64,000 nucleotides of DNA from positions 1 to 64,000 of the forward strand of contig JAQGGT010000006.1 of NCBI GenBank assembly GCA_028289245.1, written 5' to 3'. Under the pieces are notes generated by a model that was not told where the DNA came from, ran no database searches, and worked only from the letters and a program-made list of their open reading frames with translations. This document shows, piece after piece, positions 20,285 through 29,326 of this stretch. The number at the start of each line of letters is the position of its first letter. Positions within the stretch are counted from its first letter, which is position 1. A program made the position numbers and the translations under genes. The stretch is from Candidatus Saccharimonadota bacterium. Its GTDB lineage: Bacteria > Patescibacteriota > Saccharimonadia > Saccharimonadales > UBA4665.

Positions 20285-22104
20285 AATGTTTCGGCGCGGG
20301 CCGTATTTCCTTTCAAAGATTTAAGTAATTCGTCGTAGGTCTTAACTTCGTTGAGCAATTCTCGGGCTTCCGCATCACTGGCGGCCGTGATTTTGCTAAC
20401 CAATATTTGTTTTTGCGTTTTTACAAATTGTTCGACCAAACGGACCTGCAGTCGAGCGGCTTCGTAATGAAGTTCATTGAGCTCGAGGCCTTGGTATAGC
20501 TCCTCATAGAGTAATGTCTCTATTTTAACATAATCCTGCAAGGATTGCACCGCTCGGTCATCGGGGTCGGCCTGGCTGGGCTTCACTGCTGTCAGTTTGG
20601 CAAGCTGCTCGGGTTTGCCATAAAAGTCGGGGTTAGCCTTGAGAAAAGCCAGCAGGGCCGTGGCGGGCGGGGTGATAAACATTTCGGGCGTCATCAAATC
20701 GAGAAATTCCCGCAAGGTGGGACGGATCAGCATCAAGCATAAGAAGGTATCTTGGGTTTTTTGGCGCTCCAGCGTTTGTTTATCGGTAGGCTTGGCCGGT
20801 GGCTTCACCTGTTTTTTGGGCGGCTCGGCGGCCACGACGGTGCCGAGCATTTTTTGCTCTAAAGCCTGCTTGCTAACGGCCACTAGGCTGGCGATTTGCG
20901 TCAAATAGTGGTCGGCCTCGACCGGATCGGTGAGCGCTTTTACGGTTGGGAGTAGCTGGTCGGTAAATTTGCGTTTACCCTCGGCCGAGGTGATGTCCAG
21001 TAAGCCCTGGTAGCGCTCGATCAGCCAGTCAATGGCGTATTGCGGCGTGTCGATGGCCTGCTGCCAGGCGGCCGCATCTTGACGAATCAGCTCATCGGGA
21101 TCTTTGCCGCTGGGGATGGTAATGATCGACAGTGAGACCTTGACTTTGGAAGCGATGGGGATCGCCCGCTCGGTGGCAGCCAGCCCGGCCCGGTCGGCGT
21201 CAAAGCTCAGGCGAATATCACCAGTGAACCGGCCCAGGGCTTTGAGGTGGGGTTCGGTCAGCGCCGTACCGGCCGTAGCCACTACCTGACGCACACCGGC
21301 TTGGTGGCTGGTGATTACATCGAGGTTGCCTTCGGCGATTACCACATAGGTGCTGCGCCGGATCGACTCTTTGGCGAGATGCAGCCCAAACACGTGTCGG
21401 CTTTTGTCATACAACGGCGTTTGCGGCGTGTTGATATATTTGGGGGCATTTTTATCATCGGTCAGCAGCCGAGCCGTAAAGCCAATTACCTTGCCTTGGG
21501 CGTCCTGAAGCGGGATCATCAGCCGGCCGCGGAACATGTCGCTGACCCCCCGATAGCGCTGCGCACTTAAACCGGCTAGCTGAATTTCTTCGTCACTATA
21601 GCCCTTACTCTTGGCGAAGTCGACCAAGGCGCTCCCATTGTTGGGGCTGTAACCCAGACGCCATTCTAGCGCCGTTTCTTTGCTAAACCCGCGCCGACCG
21701 AGGGCATACTCCAGGGCAATTTTGCTCTTACTAAACTGGACTTGATAAAATTTTGTGCTCAGATCGAGCAGCTGGTACAGCCGCTCCTTGTCCGGGCCTT
21801 TTGGGCCGCCGCGGCGCGAGCCAAACTGCTCCAGGTCGATGCCGGCCTTGCGGGCCAGTAGGTCGAGTGCCCCGCGAAAGTCGAGGCCTTCGACCTCCAT
21901 CACAAAGCTAAACATGTCACCGCCCCGTCCCGAGGAGAAGTCGTGCCAAATCTGCTTCTCCGGACTTACCACAAAACTCGGCGTTTTTTCATTGGCAAAA
22001 GGGCTCAAACCCTTGTAGTTGCGGCCAGTGCGTTTGAGCTGTACGTACTCACCGACGACATCTTCTACGCTTAACCGTGATTTTACCTCGTCGACAGCAT
22101 CCAT
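20281..22104 (-). CDS. dnaG: DNA primase DnaG lacking zinc ligands
   Basis: Primase makes RNA primers for replication. The N-terminal domain aligns with the CHC2 zinc module ([27 protein letters not shown]), but the four ligands are replaced: Ser34, Ala37, Asp55 and Ser58. The catalytic core is intact: fork-domain motifs, TOPRIM EGNLDV and DADRAG. A C-terminal helicase-interaction region follows (about 430-607). I start at the Met giving [11 protein letters not shown] (22104), not at the longer frame from 22203, because TACAAT (22111-22116) ends 6 nt before it and homologues begin here. Confidence 0.95.
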   Translation of the reverse strand: MDAVDEVKSRLSVEDVVGEYVQLKRTGRNYKGLSPFANEKTPSFVVSPEKQIWHDFSSGRGGDMFSFVMEVEGLDFRGALDLLARKAGIDLEQFGSRRGGPKGPDKERLYQLLDLSTKFYQVQFSKSKIALEYALGRRGFSKETALEWRLGYSPNNGSALVDFAKSKGYSDEEIQLAGLSAQRYRGVSDMFRGRLMIPLQDAQGKVIGFTARLLTDDKNAPKYINTPQTPLYDKSRHVFGLHLAKESIRRSTYVVIAEGNLDVITSHQAGVRQVVATAGTALTEPHLKALGRFTGDIRLSFDADRAGLAATERAIPIASKVKVSLSIITIPSGKDPDELIRQDAAAWQQAIDTPQYAIDWLIERYQGLLDITSAEGKRKFTDQLLPTVKALTDPVEADHYLTQIASLVAVSKQALEQKMLGTVVAAEPPKKQVKPPAKPTDKQTLERQKTQDTFLCLMLIRPTLREFLDLMTPEMFITPPATALLAFLKANPDFYGKPEQLAKLTAVKPSQADPDDRAVQSLQDYVKIETLLYEELYQGLELNELHYEAARLQVRLVEQFVKTQKQILVSKITAASDAEARELLNEVKTYDELLKSLKGNTARAETL

Positions 22105-22178
22105 GTCCTTATTGTACGCTACTTTCCTTCGGTACCTTATCTGTAAGATTTCCCGCCACCGAAGGTGAGCGATCCTGC

Positions 22179-22184
22179 TATACT
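22179..22184 (+). promoter_or_regulatory. Extended -10 element, leaderless start
   Basis: TGC-TATACT ends exactly 6 nt before the ATG at 22191. The TGn extension may compensate for the lack of a recognisable -35 box. Confidence 0.6.
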
Positions 22185-22190
22185 TGCGCC

Positions 22191-22595
22191 ATGACACCAG
22201 CAACTGCCACCGATGCCTACATCCCCGGCGTCTGCAATATCAACCGCGAAGAGATCGCCAAGCGCCGGCTCATCGGCCACATTGGGCTGGCGGCCTTTAT
22301 TATCATCCTGGCACTTCTGCTCATAACGGGTGTCGATCGATATCTCCGTATCATTCTCTTCATACCTGCAATGCTGTCGATTAGCGGTTATCTGCAAGCT
22401 CGCAACCACTTCTGCGTTGGTTACGGCGGTTCAGGTAAGCAAAATGCCGGCGAAGGCAGCGCCACGGCTAGTACCGTCGAGGATGCTGATGCCCTTGCCA
22501 AAGACAAACAACGCACCCGTAAAATGAATCTCCAAACGCTGGCTAGCGCCATCGTGGTAACCCTTATTACGCTGCTGCTACCGGTGTTTAACTAA
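22191..22595 (+). CDS. Three-helix membrane protein, 134 aa
   Basis: Begins with GVCNINREEIAKRR, followed by two close hydrophobic helices (about 32-50 and 53-70), a Cys in NHFCVGYG, a polar charged linker (about 85-112) and a third helix near the C-terminus. The CNI and HFCVGYG pattern suggests two conserved Cys facing the same side. I do not recognise a characterised family. The Met at 22191 is chosen because TATACT ends 6 nt upstream. Confidence 0.68.
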   Translation: MTPATATDAYIPGVCNINREEIAKRRLIGHIGLAAFIIILALLLITGVDRYLRIILFIPAMLSISGYLQARNHFCVGYGGSGKQNAGEGSATASTVEDADALAKDKQRTRKMNLQTLASAIVVTLITLLLPVFN

Positions 22596-22641
22596 GCCGT
22601 TTTCTTGAGGAAGCAATGACTCTTATGGTTAAATAAGGGCT

Positions 22642-23355
22642 ATGCAACCTCAGCAACCGTATCAGCCCCAGCCACCGCAGCAGCCGCCGGTGCCGCCAGG
22701 ACAACCGCTGCCGCCCCAACAACCCTTGCCCCAGCCTTCGATGCATCCGCAGCTGCCGCAGGTCCAGACTGTCGAGAGCCGCTACGATTTTATTGTTAAT
22801 CCGAAGCAGCCAGCCAAGCATCTGCCCTTGCCTGTCGGCTCACTACGCAGCCGCCTCATGGTGGCCGCCGGGGGGCTCCTGGTAGTATTGATTCTGTTTG
22901 TAGTAATCAAGGGCCTCTTTGGTGGCAGCGCAGGTGGTACCGCCACCATCATTGCCGTTACGCAACGCCAGCAAGAGATTATTCGCCTTACCACTGCCGC
23001 CAGTAATAAAACCGACATCAGCAGCGACAACAAGAACTTTGCCCTGACCACCGCTCTCAGTATTTCCTCGGCCCAAAGCCAGCTTGTTAGCTATCTCGGT
23101 ACCCAGGGAATCAAAGTTGCACCAAAGACGCTAGCCCTCAAGATGAGCACCGCTACTGATCAGCAGCTAGAAGCAGCCGAAGCAGCCACCACCTATGATT
23201 CGACCTTCCAGCAAGTTATGAAGACTCAGTTTAACCTCTACGAACAAGACTTGCAGCACTCCTACCAGCAAACCACCGGCCAAAAAGGGCGAGCTATTCT
23301 CAAAACCGAGTATGATGGTGCTGCGCTACTACTCAAAAAACTGAATCAGACCTAA
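22642..23355 (+). CDS. Proline/glutamine-rich single-pass membrane protein, 237 aa
   Basis: The cytoplasmic N-terminus (1 to about 45) is almost entirely Pro and Gln. One transmembrane helix (about 72-93, LMVAAGGLLVVLILFVVIKGLF) leads to an exported helical domain (about 98-237) with many Gln, Ser and Thr. No catalytic motif is visible. The PQ-rich tail plus helix plus exported domain resembles several surface proteins of this genome. The stop overlaps the convergent MmcQ-like gene by 4 nt (CTAA, 23352-23355). Confidence 0.68.
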   Translation: MQPQQPYQPQPPQQPPVPPGQPLPPQQPLPQPSMHPQLPQVQTVESRYDFIVNPKQPAKHLPLPVGSLRSRLMVAAGGLLVVLILFVVIKGLFGGSAGGTATIIAVTQRQQEIIRLTTAASNKTDISSDNKNFALTTALSISSAQSQLVSYLGTQGIKVAPKTLALKMSTATDQQLEAAEAATTYDSTFQQVMKTQFNLYEQDLQHSYQQTTGQKGRAILKTEYDGAALLLKKLNQT

Positions 23356-23681
23356 ACAGTACTGACGCCGCTCACCAGTAAATAGCTGTGACGAATTAGA
23401 TCCTGCACTTCCGGCCACTGCATTTGTCCGGCTAGTACCAGCGTGTTCCAGTGTTTTTTATTGAGGTGGTAGCCCGGCATTACTTCGTCGTATTTCTCGC
23501 GTAATACTATCGCCAAGGCTGGATCACACTTTAAGCTGAGCTGCACCGGCTCTTTGCCTTCACTAATCAGGGCGAACATTTTATCGCCGGTTTTGTAGAC
23601 AGCGACATCCTTGCCAAACGGGTAGTCGAGCCGGGTGTTAGGCATCGATAACAGGTATTCTTCGACGGTTTTATGATCCAT
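23352..23681 (-). CDS. MmcQ/YjbR family protein
   Basis: The 109-residue product has the family pattern: MPNTRLDYPFGKDVAVYKTGDKMFALI near the start, SLKCDPALAIVLREKY, PGYHLNKKHWNTL and a C-terminal LIRHSYLLV. These small double-wing proteins are thought to bind DNA or nucleotides; the biochemical role is not settled. The Met at 23681 is 11 nt inside the end of orn, so the pair is probably co-translated. A longer upstream frame exists but falls in the orn coding region. Confidence 0.85.
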   Translation of the reverse strand: MDHKTVEEYLLSMPNTRLDYPFGKDVAVYKTGDKMFALISEGKEPVQLSLKCDPALAIVLREKYDEVMPGYHLNKKHWNTLVLAGQMQWPEVQDLIRHSYLLVSGVSTV

Positions 23682-24228
23682 TTTCTTTGAACCACTCCAG
23701 ATAGTCCTGCAGTTCAGCGATACTGGCCTGAATATCATCAAAGGCTCGATGTACTTCCTTTTTTTCAAACTCCCGGGCATATTTACCCTGCATCAGGATT
23801 TTGAAGGAGCTAACATCGAGCATGCGGTAGTGCAGCTTTAGGTCGAGTTGCGGCCACCAGTGTTTAATAAAGTTGCGATCGTTGTGGATACTATTACCCG
23901 CCAAGATGGCTGGTTCGTCACCGAAATGCTCTTTGATCAGGGCGATCAGATCCTGCTCGACTTGATCGGACGGAATCCCTTGGTCCAGTTTAAGCACAAA
24001 CTCATCACGGTTGGCGGGGTAATCCTGCCACCAGGTGTTTTTCTGCATCCGGTCGACGACGACTTCCTTCGGCTGGCGAACGCAGGCCTCGTAGCTGGCG
24101 AGCGTCGTGAAATTAAAGTCAGTAATTTCGGCGGCCACCTCAAGAATAACGTCATTTTCAGCGTCGAGGCCAGTCATCTCTAGGTCAACCCACAGTAGTT
24201 TTGTAGGGGTCACATGTTTCTTAATCAT
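23671..24228 (-). CDS. orn: Oligoribonuclease
   Basis: Orn degrades 2-5 nt RNAs and linear cyclic-dinucleotide products to mononucleotides. DEDDh exonuclease motifs are present: WVDLEMTGLD near residue 14, SIHNDRNFIKHWWPQ around 110, LDVSSFK and HRAFDDIQASI with the catalytic His/Asp. At 185 residues the length is normal. TATACT (24236-24241, minus strand) ends 7 nt before the ATG and sits inside an inverted repeat, GGTGGTA-GTA-TACCACC. Confidence 0.95.
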   Translation of the reverse strand: MIKKHVTPTKLLWVDLEMTGLDAENDVILEVAAEITDFNFTTLASYEACVRQPKEVVVDRMQKNTWWQDYPANRDEFVLKLDQGIPSDQVEQDLIALIKEHFGDEPAILAGNSIHNDRNFIKHWWPQLDLKLHYRMLDVSSFKILMQGKYAREFEKKEVHRAFDDIQASIAELQDYLEWFKENGS

Positions 24229-24229
24229 A

Positions 24230-24246
24230 GGTGGTAGTATACCACC
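24230..24246. promoter_or_regulatory. Inverted repeat over the orn -10 element
   Basis: GGTGGTA (24230-24236), 3-nt centre and TACCACC (24240-24246) form a perfect 7-bp inverted repeat whose centre contains the orn -10 hexamer. It could be an operator or a hairpin; with the -10 inside it, repression by a bound protein is plausible. Confidence 0.45.
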
Positions 24247-24249
24247 GAA

Positions 24250-24275
24250 AACCCCGACCCTTACGGGCCGGGGTT
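24250..24275 (-). terminator. Hairpin downstream of the FMN reductase gene
   Basis: On the minus strand AACCCCG and CGGGGTT pair around an inner CCC/GGG with a 4-nt loop, followed by a short T run (TTTT). It lies 36 nt after the reductase stop and immediately upstream of the orn promoter. Confidence 0.6.
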
Positions 24276-24311
24276 ACACAAGGCTCTCAAACCCTTTGTT
24301 AGTAGGACGCG

Positions 24312-24902
24312 TTAGGCGTTAGTCCGAGCGGCGCTTAAAGCTTCAGCGTACCAATTAAGATCAGCCAGTAGCTGCTGCAAAGCAGTCTGAGGACCGTAGG
24401 GGTTGGCGGCGAGCTCTGGGGCCAGGTTACCTTCATCATCGATGGCAGTGCCGGGCTGGGCCGCAAAGTACACAGCGTGCGGCGTAGAAATTGCCTGCAC
24501 GGCTGGAATTAGGGAACGGAAGTGAGCCACCGATTGAGCACCACCGGTCGAACCGTGAGCTACTAGGGCAACTGGCTTCTGCTTCATCTGGAAGTCGAGC
24601 GTGTCAAAAGCATTCTTCAAGACTGCCGGGTAGGTACGGTTATACTCAGGCGTGACCACAATGTAGGCATCGCCTTCGGCAATTTTGCTGAGGAACTTAG
24701 CGACCTCAGGAGTCGGCTGGCGGTCTGGGTTGTACTGTGGAGAAATAGCCTCATCGAAGAACGGTAATGGGTAGTCGACCATATCGACGACTTCAAACTC
24801 GGCACTTGGCAGTGTCTCTTTGGCCTGCTTAATAATCCAAGGCGCCAGGCGGTCACTGACACGACCCTGTCGAGTGGCACCAACAATAATCTGAACTTTC
24901 AT
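24312..24902 (-). CDS. NAD(P)H-dependent FMN reductase
   Basis: A 196-residue flavodoxin-fold reductase. The FMN phosphate loop is GATRQGRVSDRLA near residues 8-20, followed by VVDMVDYPLPFFDE, VVTPEYNRTYPAVLKNAFD (the PEYN flavin motif, about 83-100) and HGSTGGAQSVAHFRS. It reduces FMN or quinone-type acceptors with NAD(P)H. AAAGGAGC precedes the ATG, and TATACT on the minus strand (24932-24937) gives a leader of about 23 nt. It is divergent from an HxlR regulator, a classic redox or stress-response pairing. Confidence 0.9.
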   Translation of the reverse strand: MKVQIIVGATRQGRVSDRLAPWIIKQAKETLPSAEFEVVDMVDYPLPFFDEAISPQYNPDRQPTPEVAKFLSKIAEGDAYIVVTPEYNRTYPAVLKNAFDTLDFQMKQKPVALVAHGSTGGAQSVAHFRSLIPAVQAISTPHAVYFAAQPGTAIDDEGNLAPELAANPYGPQTALQQLLADLNWYAEALSAARTNA

Positions 24903-24919
24903 TTTTGCTCCTTTGGTGG

Positions 24920-24963
24920 TATACTTTATATAGTATAGTCAAGTATAAACCCATAACTATACT
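24920..24963. promoter_or_regulatory. Divergent promoter/operator with nested TATACT repeats
   Basis: Two inverted repeats are present: TATACT-N6-AGTATA (24920-24937) and AGTATA-N10-TATACT (24942-24963). They supply the -10 boxes for both the reductase (minus) and the HxlR gene (plus) and could also be the binding sites of the HxlR regulator, which would block both promoters. Confidence 0.55.
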
Positions 24964-24973
24964 TTGTAAAGCT

Positions 24974-25336
24974 ATGAAATCAACTACTCTTTCGGCGTCA
25001 GCCCAGACCCCCTCGTCCCCCCTCGAAAAGAAAGTGGGCTGTATTGCCAGTGCCATGCAAATTATTGGCAACAAATGGACGGCCCTTATCCTGCGTGATC
25101 TCTTCGAGGGTCCGCGCCGATTTTGCGAGCTCGAGCAATCTGTTGGCAGCATTAACCCTCGCACCCTCTCACAACGCCTCGATGACCTCGAAGCCCACGG
25201 CATTATTATTAAAGAGCGCTTCGCCGAAGTCCCACCCCGCATCGAGTACACCCTGACCGACAAAGGCCGCGACCTACTGCCCATCCTCCAGCAAATGGCC
25301 GCCTGGGGCGACAAGCACTACGACTCAAATTGCTAG
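24974..25336 (+). CDS. HxlR-family winged-helix transcriptional regulator
   Basis: The 120-residue product matches the HxlR family: Cys in KKVGCIASAMQIIGNKWTALILRDL, then GPRRFCELEQSVGSINPRTLSQRLDDLE (recognition helix) and ERFAEVPPRIEYTLTDKGRDLLPIL (wing). The N-terminal Cys of this family often senses electrophiles or oxidants. I take the Met at 24974, 10 nt after TATACT, rather than the longer frame at 24905. It probably controls itself and the divergent FMN reductase. Confidence 0.9.
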   Translation: MKSTTLSASAQTPSSPLEKKVGCIASAMQIIGNKWTALILRDLFEGPRRFCELEQSVGSINPRTLSQRLDDLEAHGIIIKERFAEVPPRIEYTLTDKGRDLLPILQQMAAWGDKHYDSNC

Positions 25337-27016
25337 CTACATCTGATCTGGCGCAGTAATACCGAGTAATCCCAAGCCATTTTTCAATGTCTCGGCATAT
25401 CTGGCAACCAGTGCCAGGCGGAGCGCTTGGCGTTCGTCTCCAACGACGCGATTATTCTCATAAAAACGGTTGAAAACCTGCGATAATTCGTACAAGTAAG
25501 TACAAAGGTGGTGCGGCAGCAGCTCGCTCGCGGCCAGAGCAACAGCATCGCCATACTCGCCGAGGGCCCGGACCAGTGTGCGTTCGCCGGTTTCTAGGCT
25601 AGCACCCTGCAACCCCTGCTGGGCCGCGTCGCCCGCTTTTCGTAAGATACTACGCGCCCGCGCGTGCGCATACTGCAAATATGGCCCACTATTGCCTTCC
25701 AGGCGTACCGATTCATTGAGATCAAAAGCAATATCACCGCCTAATCGCTGTTTAAGAAAAGAATATTTAATCGCCCCGAGCGAAATAGCTTGGCGGGTGG
25801 CGGTATCAGAAGCTTCTACGGCTTCGCCGACTACTCTCAGTACTTCAACGGCGCGAGTCACATTACCGAGGCGAGAACTCATCTTCTGGCCGCTTCCAAA
25901 CTTAACAGTGCCGTTAGGATGGTGCACTTGTTTGGCGGCCAGGTCGGGGTTAATCCCCTTCAGCGCAGCGAAAATCACTTTCATATACGCGGTTTGGTCG
26001 TTACCGGTCATCAGGACGCGCTGGTCGTAGGGGAAATCATCGACTTCTAGTTTTATAACCCCCAAGTCTTTGGCGCCGTAAGCCGGTAACCCCTGGGAAG
26101 TAATGAAGACGTTTGTAAACAGGCCAACCGCCTCGCCCTTGAATACGATCGCCCCTTCGCTCTCTTCGAAGACCCCCGGGGTATGCTCACGAACCAGCGC
26201 GATGCCAGGCGCCATGGTTTCGCTCTCTCCATAAGAACGATCAAAGGGCTTAACCTCAATCACTTCATAGAAGGCCGTAAAATAATCATAACTCCAGCTA
26301 CGGCACTGCCAATACACCTTAGCCAGGTCACTGTCATGATCACCGGAAGCGTGGAGGGCGTAAACCTGCTTGTTCCGTTCAATAATAGCCGCTTTGGCTG
26401 CTTCGTCTTCTTCATAGGCCTTCGACCCTACGACATAGGCTCCGGCAATAAACTGCGAGCGTTCGCTTAATTTGATAGTGGCTAGTTTATCAAGATGTTG
26501 GAAACCACCAAGTGCCAACTCAATGCCATAGAGCGCCTTGCCAACATGCAAACCAACATCCCCGCCGAAAGTAGCACGATAGACAGTGGCTCCTGTCGCT
26601 TCAAGCAGACGTCCGATGGCATCCCCGGCAATGGTCTGATAGAGGTGACCGGTGTGCAGCTCCTTGAAAGCATTTGGGCATGAATATTCCAGCAGGACTC
26701 GTCGCCCCGCATTCAAGCTGGTTAAATCAGTCTCGAGTAGGGCGAGAGCCTCGGCATCGTGCAGCGTCAGGTTGATAAAGCCCGGTCCGGCCATGGTGAC
26801 TTGGCTGACTGTTTCTGCCAGATCAGTCCGGAGCTGCTCAGCGAGCTGTTCGGCCACCTCGCGTGGCGGTCGGCCCAGCCGCCCGGCCAGCTGCATAGCG
26901 ATATTCGTTGCATAGTCTCCAAATTCGGCGTCGGGGCGCGTCAGCTCAATGGCCACCTCCTGGCCGAATACATTTTGGACGGTCGTGCTGATCGTTTGTT
27001 CTAACTGTTGTCTCAT
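25337..27016 (-). CDS. argS: Arginyl-tRNA synthetase
   Basis: A class I synthetase of 559 residues charging tRNA-Arg. The N-terminal additional domain (1 to about 90), PNAFKELHTGHLYQTI (HIGH motif as HTGH, allowed in ArgRS) near 115-130, a KMSSR motif near 380 and the C-terminal DALR anticodon-binding domain with FNRFYENNRV are visible. TACAAT (27025-27030, minus strand) ends 8 nt before the ATG. Its stop abuts the convergent HxlR stop with no intergenic base. Confidence 0.96.
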   Translation of the reverse strand: MRQQLEQTISTTVQNVFGQEVAIELTRPDAEFGDYATNIAMQLAGRLGRPPREVAEQLAEQLRTDLAETVSQVTMAGPGFINLTLHDAEALALLETDLTSLNAGRRVLLEYSCPNAFKELHTGHLYQTIAGDAIGRLLEATGATVYRATFGGDVGLHVGKALYGIELALGGFQHLDKLATIKLSERSQFIAGAYVVGSKAYEEDEAAKAAIIERNKQVYALHASGDHDSDLAKVYWQCRSWSYDYFTAFYEVIEVKPFDRSYGESETMAPGIALVREHTPGVFEESEGAIVFKGEAVGLFTNVFITSQGLPAYGAKDLGVIKLEVDDFPYDQRVLMTGNDQTAYMKVIFAALKGINPDLAAKQVHHPNGTVKFGSGQKMSSRLGNVTRAVEVLRVVGEAVEASDTATRQAISLGAIKYSFLKQRLGGDIAFDLNESVRLEGNSGPYLQYAHARARSILRKAGDAAQQGLQGASLETGERTLVRALGEYGDAVALAASELLPHHLCTYLYELSQVFNRFYENNRVVGDERQALRLALVARYAETLKNGLGLLGITAPDQM

Positions 27017-27035
27017 TCGACCCTATTGTAACAGA

Positions 27036-27710
27036 TCACTTCTCTGTTGTGCGTAGCAGCCGCACGGTGCTCCACGCAATATAGTAGGCCGCACTGAGCA
27101 GTACAAAAAATGAGCCCGTCACCACAAACATCTGCGGATAGGTGAGCGGCTGCAGCAACCGGTCGGACATATCAAAAATCAGTCCCGAAGGATTTAAAAA
27201 CAAATCCCAGCTATTCCAGCGCAGGTCGCGGCCAATGTAAATGGCAAAACTACAGATGAGCAGTAGCACCGTGAGGATACCCGTCGAGGCACGGCCGCTG
27301 TATCGCTTCCGAAACTCCAGATGCACCAGATAGAGGCTCGACAGTCCGAGCAGCATGGCCGTAAAAATAAACGAACTAAACATCGTCGCCACATACAGTA
27401 CCCGGTTATCCGAAACGTCTTGCAAGTGAATATAATCACTAATCATGTAGAAGCTGTTCGGCAAAAACAGCACCCAGAGTAGCGTCATTATGATTGCCTC
27501 CCACGACGACCACAATTTGTCGCGAAGCACTAGGGTTAAGCGGTAAGCCAACAGGAGCGGGATCCATGCTAATAACAGGTTCCAGATCATGAAATCATAA
27601 CCCACATCGTCATTAACTAGCGCATAGCCACAGAACAACCCGACACTAGCCAGCGACGCCAGCGAGAGTGCAGTTACAAATTGCCTTCGTGCCGAGCGGT
27701 CTTTGGCCAT
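27036..27710 (-). CDS. DUF1361 integral membrane protein
   Basis: A 224-residue protein with about six transmembrane helices. It carries the features of DUF1361: MIWNLLLAWIPLLLAYRL, LWVLFLPNSFYMISDYIHL and YIGRDLRWNSWDLFLNP. The biochemical role of DUF1361 is unknown. An extended -10 (TGG-TATAAT, 27719-27724 minus strand) ends 8 nt before the ATG. It is 20 nt upstream of argS on the same strand. Confidence 0.85.
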   Translation of the reverse strand: MAKDRSARRQFVTALSLASLASVGLFCGYALVNDDVGYDFMIWNLLLAWIPLLLAYRLTLVLRDKLWSSWEAIIMTLLWVLFLPNSFYMISDYIHLQDVSDNRVLYVATMFSSFIFTAMLLGLSSLYLVHLEFRKRYSGRASTGILTVLLLICSFAIYIGRDLRWNSWDLFLNPSGLIFDMSDRLLQPLTYPQMFVVTGSFFVLLSAAYYIAWSTVRLLRTTEK

Positions 27711-27746
27711 AATAGCCTATTATACCAAGCGGCGGCTCCGAAAGAG

Positions 27747-28808
27747 CTATCGTTTACTAAGAGATACCGAGGATGCCTCTTGGTTTACCGGTTCTACCGG
27801 TGCTACGGGCTTGACGGGTACAGGAGTAGCGGCGGGTTGGGCTGATGCAGATTCTGGCTGCTTAGGTGCAGCGAGCGGCCAACGTTTACCACTTATTTTA
27901 CGGCGACGAGATGATACATGCCGCGGCTCGTTATTAACAACTGGGCGTTCAGACATCACTACTCGGCCGTGGGCCGGTATCTTCTGTTTGTCATAAACTA
28001 CTGCTCCAGGCATTACAATTACATCTTCACCCATTTTGATCTTATCGCCTATCGAGGCTCCTTCACCAATCTGGGAGCTATTACCGACAGTTGTCTTGTT
28101 CCCGATTTGGACATGTTCTTGGATGTGGACGCCCTTAATCTGGCTCAAAGGAAGATCGCGATGGACCTTCGCGTAAGACCGGTCCTTGGCAAAGTGAGAA
28201 GCCTTAGTGTCGCCGATGTGCGACTCTTGACCTACGACAGCAAATGCATCCACCCGGCTATGCTCGCCGACGCTACTACGATCACCGATCGTAACGGCTC
28301 GGTCAATGGAGCTAGCCATGTAGAGTGAAGCCGCCCGGCCTAGGTAGGCAGCTGGTCCCACCACGGCGGCCATACCCACTCTTGCCTCGTCGTCAAGTAT
28401 GGCAGCTTCGCAAACAACAGCGTCCTTAGCGACTACCGCCGACGCGGCGACACGGGCACTAGCTTGGATGATTGCTCGCCCCTGGATGCGGGAACTTACT
28501 GCTTCTACCTCGGCATCAACAGAGATGAGTGCCCCCCAGCGCGTCAGATTATAGATACCTCGGTGTACATAGGCCTCCGGACCATTTTCGCCAGCAGCTG
28601 CCTGCTGGAAACCAGTAAAGACGGTGACCTGGCTAGGTACGTACCAAAGCTCCTCGCTATGCTGCTCAAAGTGGTCGTCAATATACCCCTCGCGGGCGTC
28701 ATGCCCCGATTTTTCATAAATCGCACCCAAGCTTTCGTGATGTGCCACCTCTTCGTCAATGGGTGGAAGATCGAAAATGCCTAGTCCTAGGTCTTCTTCA
28801 TGTGCCAT
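27747..28808 (-). CDS. Left-handed beta-helix (hexapeptide repeat) protein
   Basis: Residues about 90-275 consist of hexapeptide-like turns (for example VGNSSQIGEGASIGDKI), the signature of left-handed beta-helix acyl/nucleotidyl transferases and gamma-carbonic anhydrases. The first 85 residues are acidic and unique. The last 70 are basic then Pro/Ala/Val-rich (PVPVKPVAPVEPV), probably a disordered tether. No acyltransferase His or CoA site is obvious. A strong AAAGGAGG site precedes the ATG. It follows the cupin and SIS genes, so a sugar-related role is plausible. Confidence 0.78.
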   Translation of the reverse strand: MAHEEDLGLGIFDLPPIDEEVAHHESLGAIYEKSGHDAREGYIDDHFEQHSEELWYVPSQVTVFTGFQQAAAGENGPEAYVHRGIYNLTRWGALISVDAEVEAVSSRIQGRAIIQASARVAASAVVAKDAVVCEAAILDDEARVGMAAVVGPAAYLGRAASLYMASSIDRAVTIGDRSSVGEHSRVDAFAVVGQESHIGDTKASHFAKDRSYAKVHRDLPLSQIKGVHIQEHVQIGNKTTVGNSSQIGEGASIGDKIKMGEDVIVMPGAVVYDKQKIPAHGRVVMSERPVVNNEPRHVSSRRRKISGKRWPLAAPKQPESASAQPAATPVPVKPVAPVEPVNQEASSVSLSKR

Positions 28809-28875
28809 ATGTACCCTCCTTTAAAACCACTATTTTGCGCCTGTAATCGAGCGGATGCAAGCATGAGCGTAATAG

Positions 28876-29316
28876 TTATTCGGCGCGTTCGATGGCTCGC
28901 TGTTCAGGCGTCTCATCGGGGCGGGCATAGTCATCCTCGAGGCGCCAGGTGGTGCCCTGCTCAGGGGTGGACACCTCTACAATGTCACAGTCAGTGACGC
29001 CCATCAAGCGGTGGCGTTGGCCGAGCTTTGTGCTGTAGCCCTGCCCAGGCTTGAGCTCGGTAGTTACCAGTTCGCCCGCGGCATTCTCCCAAATAACCGC
29101 GGCCGTGCCGGCGATTACTAACCAGCTCTCCTGCTTGGCATCGTGAAGTTGCAAACTCAGGCGGGCGCCCTTATTGATATGAATGATTTTGCCCATGTAC
29201 GGTGCGGCGGCGGCCACCCAGTGAATCTCGTAGCCCCAGGGCTTATCGACTCGCTTGGCATAGGCATCAGTACTAAAATTACTCGGGTCGTAGTGTGGAA
29301 CGGGGTTATCACTCAT
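28876..29316 (-). CDS. Cupin, mannose-6-phosphate isomerase type II-like
   Basis: The 146-residue product is a single cupin domain: KPWGYEIHWV near residue 24, IIHINKGARLSLQLHDAKQESW (metal-binding His/Glu), GQGYSTKLGQRHRLMG and IVEVSTPE. These are the motifs of the C-terminal PMI domain of ManC and of stand-alone phosphomannose isomerases, which interconvert mannose-6-P and fructose-6-P. TTAGGAG precedes the ATG. It lies 10 nt downstream of the SIS-domain gene, suggesting an operon for hexose phosphates. Confidence 0.85.
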   Translation of the reverse strand: MSDNPVPHYDPSNFSTDAYAKRVDKPWGYEIHWVAAAAPYMGKIIHINKGARLSLQLHDAKQESWLVIAGTAAVIWENAAGELVTTELKPGQGYSTKLGQRHRLMGVTDCDIVEVSTPEQGTTWRLEDDYARPDETPEQRAIERAE

Positions 29317-29326
29317 AGCGTATCTC

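Noticed and set aside
22105-22203. N-terminal extension of dnaG from 22203
   Set aside because: The extra residues are not primase-like, and the -10 element at 22111-22116 and homology both place the start at 22104.
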